NCBI GenBank assembly: GCA_013368325.1
Contig: JAACJK010000002.1
Location: 496,001 to 560,000 of the forward strand
Direction of reading: 5' to 3'
DNA: 64,000 nt
Source of the DNA: Ephemerocybe angulata
Lineage: Eukaryota; Basidiomycota; Agaricomycetes; Agaricales; Psathyrellaceae
The notes under the pieces were generated by a model that was not told where the DNA came from, did not search any database, and saw nothing but the letters and a program-made list of their open reading frames with translations. The translations under genes were made by a program, and so were the position numbers. Positions 1-9,088 of this stretch are shown here, piece by piece. Numbering within the stretch: position 1 is the first letter of the stretch; every line of letters begins with the position of its first letter.

Positions 1-1029
1 GATGGTCCCAGCTGATTTGCGTCCCGTTGCAGGGTCACACGTCCATTGCACGGATGTATCGAAACCGAGAACGGCTTCCCTGGGAGAGCTGAGTCCGAGC
101 ACGACACGAACAAATGTGTGGGGATGTTGGTGCATGTTGATCAAGGGCGAAACGTAGAAGCCACTTCGGTCGTGGTGAACGAGGCGGAAGCTGCGTTCAG
201 TGACTATAAGGGTTCTCACGTAATTCCGATTAGGCTGCGTCATGAAAATGTATCTGTCACTTCCGTAAGTAAATGAAGGACGAGGGTTGGGGGAGATAAC
301 TTACTTGGAGTAGAGTGCCGCCTGAACAATCCGGTCCGGATCGTTAACCTCTTTATCGAGCTCGATGTCGATAACAGAAGCCAGGTCGCAATAGCTAATC
401 TCGGCCTTCTTCGGTGGCTCAAACGAGGGGCCCACTCCCTTGACGCAGATGACGGGGCGAAAGCCCCCGACCTCGGCTATAGAGGCCCGTGATGATACGA
501 ATCCACGAGATACACCTTTCTCGCAAGGTTCTCCCAACTTTGAGTGGATGCCAGAGAGTATCCTCTTTAAAGGCACGAGGAGCGCTTCCTTGCTGGCTGG
601 CGTGCACGACAGACCCTCCCAGCAGCCATCGCTTTGCCGGTACCCAGAAGTGGCTGAAGCAAGGAAGTCGTCGATAGTAGCTGAATTGATCAATTCGCCA
701 TAGAGAGAGTGTATCCAGGTTTCGGAGACAATCTTGATTTCGTCGCCAATCTCAAGCCTCAATCGTGAATGTGGATCAGCGTCGCCCACACGAACAGGAG
801 AGTCTGTCGAGTTGTGTAACGGTTTCATTCGCAGGACATTTTGAGGTGGCTCATGGTGCAGGGATGTGGTGTTTCGAAGTGCAGAGGCAGGACTCGTGCG
901 ATTGAGAGGCGACGAATTAGGGAGCTCGGTTGGAGTAGGTGCAGCGGCTTTGGCAGCCCTTGTTCGTAAGCGTGTCCAGTAGGTTCGTGACTGCTGCGGT
1001 TTTCGGGATACAGTCGCAGAAGGGGGCAT
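1..1029 (-). CDS. FunK1-type protein kinase, 3' part beyond window
   Basis: Fungal-specific FunK1 kinases are a lineage-expanded protein kinase-like family of mushrooms and relatives; their substrates are unknown. I read two exons, 305..1029 and 1..253, with a 51-bp intron (254..304) whose removal restores the frame from ALYSK into YIFMTQPNR. The start is the ATG at 1029, followed by a low-complexity basic tail. Family landmarks are visible: GPSFEPP, VRTLIVTE, LVHHDRSG and VLGFDTSVQW, in the same order as in the complete copies at 1286..3794 and 14786..17260. The HRD and DFD-like active-site segments would lie beyond base 1, so catalytic competence cannot be judged. The frame is open to the window edge (about 326 residues seen). 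It is head-to-head with the next gene. Confidence 0.85.
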
Positions 1030-1285
1030 GGTAGTTGGAGTCTAATGGACTCAGCAATGGTGGTGGTAGCGGTTCAAGAGTGTTGACGATGAAATGATCA
1101 CAACAATTGCCGGCAACAGTGGCGATTTTCTCACGTGACTGAGTAGTCTTTCAACCGATTGGGATTGCTTTGGAACTGTTTGGAGCTCTGTTGGAGGCTG
1201 TTGCATTTTGTTTGGCCCTTGACTGGCCTTTGTACAGGGTGCGTGTCAAGCCACCCATCCTTGTTCGTTGCTTCCTACCACCACC
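1030..1285. promoter_or_regulatory. Shared divergent spacer of two FunK1 genes
   Basis: This 256-bp gap separates two divergently transcribed FunK1 kinase genes, so it must hold both promoters. It contains a perfect palindrome TCACGTGA at 1131..1138, the core recognised by bHLH factors of the Cbf1 type in fungi. No convincing TATA box is seen. Co-regulation of the pair is an inference. Confidence 0.4.
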
Positions 1286-3794
1286 ATGCTCGACCCGCCT
1301 GTGTCCCCAAGCACTGAGAAATCAGACACCTCAACCCGACCAGTCCTGTCTTCCAAATCGACCGACGACACTCTACCCTCGAACCCCCTTGAGAAAGCAG
1401 AAGGGCCCGGTGGCCACTGCAATGGCTCCTCGGAGGCGGGCTGTCGTGATATCAGCACCACAGAGGGAGAACTGGACTATCCCTTGACAGCTGGCGCCGT
1501 ACACCGCCATGATGATTCGGAGGGTATTCGTGCTTCTGTCGAACGGGGTGATCCCCAAACACCATCCAAGCCTCGTCAATCCGGCTCGGAGAACTTCAAG
1601 CCAATCACTGCGGTTAGCAGCACACCTTTCTGAAGCTCTACTCAGAACCAAGTATCAGAGCATGAGGAGACGAAACAAATCCTCTTCGATGAGCTCAGTG
1701 GCGGGGATATGGTCAATATGCCTTCCGCGGATCCTGGTTGGGCATCAACGCTCTACTTTCAGCAAGCACCAGAGTCGAAGATCAGGGAATTTCTCAACGA
1801 GAAATCGTGTTACTCCCGTGGGCGCTGGAACGATCTTCCAAAATCACCTGGTCTAGAGTCCCAGGTTCAGGGTCCTATGTTCAAAATCATTACCAGCATC
1901 TTAAAGGAATTCAAGCCAGAATCCAGCACTCCGGGGGTCAGCCGCAAAGCCGTCGATACCCACACCACCTTCTTCAAGCACGACAATGTGAATCATAACG
2001 GGACTAGCCCAGATATCTCAATCAAGGCTACGGGACCTTCATTCGAGTTGCCTGATATGCGCTCCCCCCGCTCTGTCACTCCAAAGCAGAAAGACCTAAA
2101 GATTGGATGGTCCAATGTCACTGCCGTGTTTGAAATCAAACGTGAATCTGCTTTGTCTCCAAAGGACAATCTCAAGCAGGTTGCTGGATATTGCAGGTAT
2201 GGACATTCCTTCGGTTGCTACCAACATCGACTTACATTTCTTCAAACTTTCAGGCAAATCTTCATTCACCAGCCTAACCGCCTCTTTGTCCGCGCTCTCC
2301 TCATTACGGAGGAAACCGTTTACCTGGTTCACTTCGACAGGAGTGGCGTCTACCTCTCCCGACCCATCAATATCCACGAAGATCCGTATACTTTTGTACG
2401 CCTGGTTGTTGGACTCAGCTCCTGCGACGAGAATGTTTTGGGACTCGATACCTCAGTCAGCTGGACTGTCGACCGAACGACAGGACGCAAGGTTTCTGGA
2501 AAGGTGAAGGCACCAGATAGCGATGGTTGCCTGATCGAGTACGAAATCTGCATGGCAATGCCCCCCTTTGTTTGCGCCACAATCCGTGGGCGGGGTACCG
2601 TCTGCTACCGTGCAATCCACCCCAAGGAACGGACCGAGGTTATTATCAAGGACAGCTGGCGAACGGATACGCGAATTCCAGAGAGTGTCTTCCTGAAGGC
2701 TGGAAAGGACATTGATGGTGTGGTCAAGATACTAGCGTCTGAGGACAATGGCGGGGAGACAAGATTCTACCGACATGAAGATAAACATCCTCACCCAAGC
2801 TTCCATAATCGCATCAAGTCGCGAATCATAATGAGCCACTGTACTGGGCCTCTCGACACATTCATAACCCGCTTCCAGCTCATAGCTGCCCTTCGCGACG
2901 CCATTCAAGGTAAGAATAGCACTGTGTTATTCAGTCCTGATCTGACATTTGCGAAGCCCATTACGAGCTTTGGCTCCAAGGGATCCTCCACAGAGACATA
3001 TCTATACGCAACATTTTGTTGGGAGACCCGAACCCCGAACACGTTGGCCAGCGAGGTATCCTCATCGACTTTGACATGGCTATTTGGATTTCCAGGACGG
3101 CTGAAAGCGTAAGCAAAGACCCCCGATCCGTGAGTGAAAATTATCATATTTCTTAATCTCGTCTTCTAATCTACTTCTCCAGGGTGCCCAAAGGTGGCAA
3201 TCCATAGCCATATTGAGCAACCGGGTTACTTTCGAGAACATCGATCCACCGGCTGTGGACCACTTGGACGACTTGGAGTCCTTCTTCTATATCTTATGCT
3301 TCTTTGTTCTCGTTTTCCGTGGAATCAGCCCGGCCGCCATAAAAAACTACGAGAAGATGTTTGTGTGCATGGATGTCGGGGACCCAGATCTTGCCTTGAA
3401 CAAGAAGGAGAAGATGATCAAGGACCCTTATGAGCTGTCCGCCTGGTGGGGAGAGCCGTGCGAGCGTCTCGTCGCTACATTTCAAGAGATGATACGGGAA
3501 ATCAACCAAGTGAAATCCAAAATCCGAAACACTTACAGTATGTCGGAGGAGAGGAGACGGGAGGAGTTATACAAAATCGGAAAGAAGGATGAAGGCCACC
3601 ACAAGAGGATTCTCGCTGCGTTTGACCAGACCCTAGAGGATATCAAGCGTGACGATCTCCTCAGGAAGCCTGCAGAACAAGCTGCCGAAGTCACGGAAGG
3701 TCGGCCAATCTCAAGAGGTCGTCGGCCGAGCCTCTCCCCGCTGCCAAGAGGAAAACCCGTTGGACGGCTAACCCCAAGAAGCAAGCTCTCATGA
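1286..3794 (+). CDS. FunK1-type protein kinase, complete
   Basis: This is a complete FunK1 kinase gene. Exon ends I can fix are 2196|2254, 2909|2957 and 3129|3183, giving introns of 57, 47 and 53 bp; each restores the frame. At least one further intron is needed between about 1499 and 1645 because a TGA (1631) interrupts the frame, and its donor is uncertain. Landmarks in order: GPSFELP, FVRALLITEE, LVHFDRSG, VLGLDTSVSW, VIIKDSWR, then ILHRDISIRNILL (catalytic loop with HRD and the Asn) and LIDFDMA (DFD in place of DFG), then HLDDLESFFY. The start is taken as the first ATG, at 1286. The C-terminus is ambiguous: the plain frame stops at 3794, but a 50-bp intron (3649..3698) would switch to a frame ending in a basic stretch and a long Glu run, stopping at 3889. 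Confidence 0.85.
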
Positions 3795-3807
3795 CCATGC
3801 TGGAGGA

Positions 3808-3889
3808 AGTGGAAGAGGAGGAAGAGGAGGAAGAGGAGGAAGAGGAGGAAGAGGAGGAAGAGGAGGAAGAGGAGGAAGAGGACGAGTAG
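3808..3889. repeat. GAGGAA hexanucleotide microsatellite
   Basis: About twelve near-perfect GAGGAA units follow the kinase gene. On the plus strand, in the frame ending at 3889, they encode a run of more than 20 glutamates preceded by a basic segment (AAKRKTRWTANPKK). This may be the real kinase C-terminus. On the minus strand they give meaningless Ser- or Leu-rich frames. Confidence 0.8.
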
Positions 3890-3894
3890 AGCAA

Positions 3895-6576
3895 CGTTTA
3901 GAATGTTAAACAAACGAAAGCTGTAGCATTAGTATCTATATGTATAGCTGCCATTCGCTTCAATCCACTCGTTCCATCCAAGTACTTACAAATTCGTGGA
4001 GGTCAAGCCATTTATCAACTGGTGCATCTCCTTCGTGATTCCTTGTCTGCGACAGAAGCGACACTGATTAGGGATCCTTTCGTAGTCTCGCATCCAGAAT
4101 GACAACAACTAGAGGTAAGTTCATCATCCCATTCTACGAGGCTCAAGTTTCAACCATGCACTGACCATTACGTTCACGAACGTGAGCATCCGCTGGCTCC
4201 TCCATCCTTGAACGCGAAAGCAAGTCTATTCACATTCGTACTATGAGACATCGTCGAACTATTTAATGACTACTTCTACCCCTCTTCCTAGCCCACAGCG
4301 TACTGCTAATAAAACAACGGCCAGTGTACCATCGCCTTGCGTGTCTACGACCGGATCGAGGCGCAGCCTGCGCGACAAAACGATGTCCACACAAAAGGTA
4401 CGTCAATTATCATTCACTCGGAATGCTAATTAACTCACAAGCGCACGTACCAGACCCTGGTCTCCAATGATGAATTCGAAAACGAAGGTCTAACGCAAGC
4501 CTAGAGGGCATAGGTAAGTTGAAGGTATCAACTCATTAAATAGTCCTCGCAACATCCGCAGTCTTCCGCCCTTTGGCCCTCGTTGCCATCGTCAGCATAT
4601 CTTTCGAAGCTTCGCTCCGACCGCTGACGCTTCCAACCGCCTTCAAGATCACTTGAATCTCTACGAACCAGCATGTAGGTCAAATGTAGGTCACCATCAC
4701 CGAACAATTATGCATTATACTCAGTACCATTCGCGCTAGACGAGATTCTCTGCCGCCGTCGCTGCTGCCCCCGACGCCCCTCCAATCGACGAGTGAAGCC
4801 GTCGGGCCTCGTTGGCAGCCCATGACCATTTTGATCTTCGCCGCGTAGAGTCGAGACGGCGGTCGCTGGTGAGGGCCGCGCTGTCTGCGTAGACGTACGT
4901 GGGTAACAGAATATTTGGAGACATGTTTCTTGCGGACCTTCCTTTCAGCCATCGTAGAGTTCCCAACCACCGTGTTGGGTTGTGCGGTGGGATGCGGCGG
5001 GACTTGCCGCGCTCGTCCTTTCGGCATTCGCAGGTGTTGTGATCATCGTCGCAGGGTGCGAGGTGGTTCAAGGTTGCGGTGGTGGGTGAGAAGCGGTGTG
5101 ACCGTGGTCGGTGGAGGTTGTGGATCTACTGAAATGAGTTTGCAATCGTCGTGCCGACGAGTGGCCGGCGAGTGCAGACGGTCCGAAATCGTTCGGAAAA
5201 AGGCTCGGGAACAGTTTTGGTCGATCCTCGATGGCCAACTCCAGCTGGCTCGCCGATTCAAGCTCCTGTCTGGCCGAGCTACAGTCCAAGGTGAGCCACC
5301 GTAGCAACTGCTAGCCAAACTCCTTACTCACACTCACCTCTCCCCTGTAGCCGCACCCTGGTCCGAATTCGAGAATGCCGTCGTTGAGATGGCGGTCGCC
5401 TCTCCGTTAATCTCAGCCAGTCTAAAAACAAAGGTTAGTGAAGTCGATGAAATGGTTCTTGACGTAAAGCTCACCTTGAGCCTCGTCTAGATTGTGCTGC
5501 TCAGCCCCAGCTCGCATCGTCTAGGTGCTGCGCTCACAGGTCGTCAGCATGCAGGACCCGGCTTGTCCGGGTCGTACTTAATGTGCGGCCGGTCATCGAT
5601 CGATAATCGAATTCGTGAGTGGAGGTGCGGTGGTCTTGCGATTGTTCTGACGAGAGGCGCAACTCGGCCTTTACGCGCGAGTGTGGGTGCTGCGTCGTTC
5701 CGCCAGCCGTTGGAATTTGAGGTAGTCTGCGATGGCTTGGTAGTCGTCGCTCGCCTGGGGTTCTGCTGAGGCTCTACTTAAGTTAAATACCACCAACCGA
5801 ATCACATTCGAGATGCAGAACTCACCTTGGCGAAGGGCGCGTGCGGTCGAGTACGACTTGGTGTGGGTGAAGTTTCACATCGGTAAGTCTGACCATAGCG
5901 CATATGGGCCATGAGACTCACTCTTGGACTTGTGTAGGCTCGAATGGGGGACGGCCACTTGCGCGTCGCTCTCGTTGGATCGAAAGGTCGAGACCCCAAG
6001 ACTGCGCGTCGAGCTGGTCGACGAGGGCGGGGTGCTGCGATGCGAGGGTGCTTGGTGGTGGCCTCTCGCGTTGTGCGAGCTGTCGTCGTGGTTCATTAAC
6101 GCCAGGGGGCGAATGGAGGTTTGGAGAGAGAGGAATGGCGGTCGTCCCAAGCGCCTATTTCGACGTTTGGGTAAACCAAACAATTGCCTTTTTGAGAGAG
6201 CCAAGTAAGGTTAGGGTTCACCCTCATGCGGAAAATTACTCATCCGGATTGGCGAGGGACTCGCCTCGGTTTCATGGAGGACTTGTAAATATTGGCCCTC
6301 TGGGCAGTCCTGGACACCCCTGGCTCGAGAAAGATTGCTCAGAAACAAGGTATATGTGGGATAAGTGAAGCAATGAGAATCATGCGCATGTGGGAGGCCG
6401 GCAAGACAAATTTTGAACTCGCACCTCTCTGGGCCCTCAGGACCGCCACGTCCGACGCGCAGACACGTTCTGCTTTTTAGAGCCTCCGGCGTAACACCCC
6501 AACTTGCACATAGGTTGGTAATCTCTCACGAATGACAGGGACTCCTAGTCATTCGAGGTCACATACACAAGGGGTA
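3895..6576. other. Gene-poor stretch with decayed coding fragments
   Basis: No open frame here gives a recognisable protein. Several short plus-strand segments flanked by good GT/AG signals look protein-like (for example 4272..4387 ending before GTACGT, and 5346..5434 ending before GTTAGT), but they do not join into one frame and are interrupted by stops. The sequence is GC-rich from 4730 to 6200 with long overlapping non-specific frames on both strands. I read it as a decayed gene or element of unknown origin. Confidence 0.4.
4272..4504 (+). pseudogene. Relic of a small spliced coding unit
   Basis: Two exon-like blocks (about 4272..4387 and 4453..4504) read PQRTANKTT...LRDKTMSTQK and TLVSNDEFENEGLTQA, separated by an intron-like segment beginning GTACGT and ending CCAG. 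An upstream ATG at 4099 with a GTAAGT donor at 4115 does not join in the right phase. I do not recognise the protein. The Ser/Thr/Arg-rich start resembles the disordered N-termini of retroelement Gag proteins, but that is a guess. Confidence 0.2.
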
Positions 6577-7039
6577 GGTGCTGGCAAGGGTGCTCCGGGG
6601 TTCAAAAAAATTACCTAGGGTCGGAAAGATTTTTTTGACCATCTCGAGGGGGACTATCTAACTACGTAAGCGCCAAGACCTTCCAAATATAGTAATTCCG
6701 ATCAATTTTGAATGGCCGCGCGCGCCCACGAGTGCCCAAGTTCAACTCTAGCCCAGCGCATTTATCATTTAGCGCATTTATCATTTACAACTACCATAGG
6801 CTTCAGACAAGCTTCAGAGTCCTAAATAAAATTACAACAATGGTATTGAAACATGTATGCTATTAATATTTAAGTTCCTACACATGTTATCTCCTCCCAA
6901 ACCTCACAAAAGTCGCCCCAGAAGCCTGAAAATGCGGTTTGAAGGGGGGGTCAGAAAGATTTTTTTCCGGCCCTCCGGGGGGACTAACTAACTATCCCAC
7001 GGTCGCTCATTTGAAGACCGGAGCACCCTTGGGTGCTGG
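6577..7039. mobile_element. Non-autonomous hAT-type element (MITE)
   Basis: A 447-bp element (6585..7031) is bounded by perfect 14-bp terminal inverted repeats CAAGGGTGCTCCGG (6585..6598, and the complement at 7018..7031); the match extends to about 22 bp with two mismatches (TTCAAA on both sides). It is flanked by a perfect 8-bp direct repeat GGTGCTGG (6577..6584 and 7032..7039). TIRs starting CA[AG]GGGTG with 8-bp target duplications are the hallmark of the hAT superfamily. Inside, two direct repeats of about 65 bp (around 6600..6665 and 6935..6990) share GAAAGATTTTTT and GGGGGACTA. There is no transposase frame, so it must be mobilised in trans. Confidence 0.85.
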
Positions 7040-7930
7040 TAGGTGGCGGGTGCTTGATCGGAGCATGCTGTCCCTACATAGTGTGTACGGTGCATGCCTA
7101 TGCACTCAGTAGGTAGAAGCACAGTAGACACTGGCCGGAATAATACAGGGCAACCCGCGAGGTACACCTTAACAGATGCCTTGGTCCCTGCGGAAGAACC
7201 ACACTGCCCAGGCCGTAATGCAAAACTTTTAGCCGCACATCTTCTTGCAGTGCCAGTACATACTACCGTTAACCTTGCCACTCACTTTTGACGATGAGCC
7301 AAACGGGGTGGAAGAACAGAGTGTGTTGCACATTGCAGAGTTTGCAGCCTACATACCTCTACCTCTTGTCTAAAGGAGAAGAGATGACATGTTGCTAGAT
7401 GGAGAACCAGGGTCCCATCAAGAGAGTGGAAAGAGACAGAGGGCGAAAAGAAAACTGTAGTCGTCCATCCACAGGCTGGCTGCCAGAGAAAGGGTTACAG
7501 CAAGGGGCCACAAGCCGAGCAATCCGGCTATGGCAAGTTCCCCCGCATATTCATCAACTCTCCAATTGGGGTCTGGCTTAGTCAGATGCTCGGCATCGTC
7601 GGCAGCGCAATCGAGAACGGTGGTAAGTACGTCCAGTTTTCGAGCTTCAAGCTTCAAAGCTTCAAGGTTTGGTATGATATTATAATGGTACTTGGCTGCT
7701 CCGGAGCGTGCCTGCGCCTTCATATACCGAGGTAAATTTTTCAAGTTATGTCTAGCTTACAATCCCCTTTAATCACCTATATCTGTGAGCCCTTAAAACA
7801 AGTCAACAACCATTGAGGAATAAAGGAAAAGCTATACACAACTGCTGCGCACCTGTCCGTATATTCTATACAAAAGCAGCTACTGACGTGAGTAACCCCA
7901 TCTCCTAGAGAGCAAACAGGCTCATATGTA
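7040..7930. other. No gene recognised
   Basis: I see only short, overlapping frames without family signatures or coherent splice structure. A 108-codon minus frame (7418..7744) has one hydrophobic stretch but no supporting context. Confidence 0.5.
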
Positions 7931-8434
7931 CAAAGGATTAGTGCCTTACAGGCTCGGGCTCAAAGCCGCGAGCCGGGCCAAGCCGGGCCTTACCCAATAT
8001 GGCAGTGGGGCCCGGCTGGGCTCAAGGCCCGGCTCAAAAATCCGCGCCCAAAAAAGCCGCGGCCTAAGCCTTGACTGGCTCAAATATATTATATGGCACT
8101 TTGGTGCAGCGGTTATGGGTCTGAAAATGTGCTCGTGAGGTTGCCGGTTCAATTCTCACTCATGGTATAGTAGTATTTTGGACCCGGATGGCCCGTACAT
8201 CTCATCTGACAACCTGTATATATGTTGAATACAAAAAATTACTGACTACGATGGAGATTCAATAGAAAAAATTTGTAGTGGAAGGCCGCGGCCTAAGCCG
8301 TGAGCCGAGCCGGGCCCGACCACTTTGGGGGCTCAAGGCTGGGCCCACGATTTCGGTGGGCCTTGGCCGCCCAAAGCCGGGCCTTAGCCGCGGCTTTTGG
8401 GCCGGGCCTGGGCCTGTAAGGCACTACAAAGGAT
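7931..8434. mobile_element. hAT-type MITE carrying a tRNA-like sequence
   Basis: A 488-bp element (7939..8426) has perfect 15-bp terminal inverted repeats, TAGTGCCTTACAGGC at 7939..7953 and its complement at 8412..8426, flanked by a perfect 8-bp duplication CAAAGGAT (7931..7938 and 8427..8434). The TAGNG terminus plus 8-bp duplication fits hAT. The subterminal parts are rich in GGGCC/GCCGCGGC repeats in both orientations, typical of transposase-binding subterminal repeats. The middle (about 8094..8165) holds a pol III promoter-like arrangement: a box-A-like TGGTGCAGCGGTTATGG and a box-B-like GGTTCAATTCT about 45 bp downstream. No cloverleaf folds cleanly, so it is tRNA-like rather than a tRNA gene. 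Confidence 0.85.
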
Positions 8435-9088
8435 AGTCTGTCCATCGCTGAGTTGTTGAAGGGATTCCTTTGTCATGGAGATTCCACAGGGATTATAACT
8501 ACTGTGTCTTTATTTGAATGTTATATGATACTCTAATCTCTTCCATCATGCGAATGCCTGGTTTGAACTAACTGTTGGACGAGGCAAGAGCTTGCGATGA
8601 GCTTGGGCGTCTGCGAAAGCTCTCGCCTCGGCATTGCTCGCCGTTACCATATTTGGAGTGGGACCCCGAAAAGTGGTTTTGGTACCCTCCCTGGGGACCA
8701 GGTACCCTCGGGCTGCTCGGCCTGTGGCCCCTTGGGTTACAGCAAGTCATACGATGCCGAGGAACGGCTGATCAAATCACATGATTATGCAACTCACCAA
8801 TTAGGAACCGTGACTTTAGTATAGAAATCTCCCTGATGGCCCCAAATTGCCCCCAATTCCCGATGGACGCTAAAACCTTCCCACTTTTTCAAAGTGTCCA
8901 GGAATTCTTGGATTTGGTATCAAAAGTGCAATGGACATAATAAATAGACATGAAGTAACTGCAACGCACGATGCCAAATAAATCATGGGACAAAATCATG
9001 GGACATAATCATTACACTGACCCGAAATCCCGCAGATATATATCCAATCATATGTGATTTTTCCATTTTATAGACATTCTGGGCCTGA
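8435..9088. other. No gene recognised
   Basis: Non-coding by inspection: AT-rich parts and short frames only. It ends at the A that precedes the Helitron 5' terminus. Confidence 0.5.

Noticed and set aside
2910..3112. Continuation of the kinase frame through GKNSTVLFSPDL...
   Set aside because: This is read-through of the 47-bp intron 2910..2956; splicing restores the HRD and DFD segments in another frame.
3533..3913. Long Leu-rich and Ser-rich minus-strand frames
   Set aside because: They are the reverse reading of the GAGGAA microsatellite at the end of the kinase gene.
8094..8165. Genuine tRNA gene inside the hAT-type element
   Set aside because: The box motifs are present but the T stem and acceptor stem do not pair properly, so I describe it only as tRNA-like.
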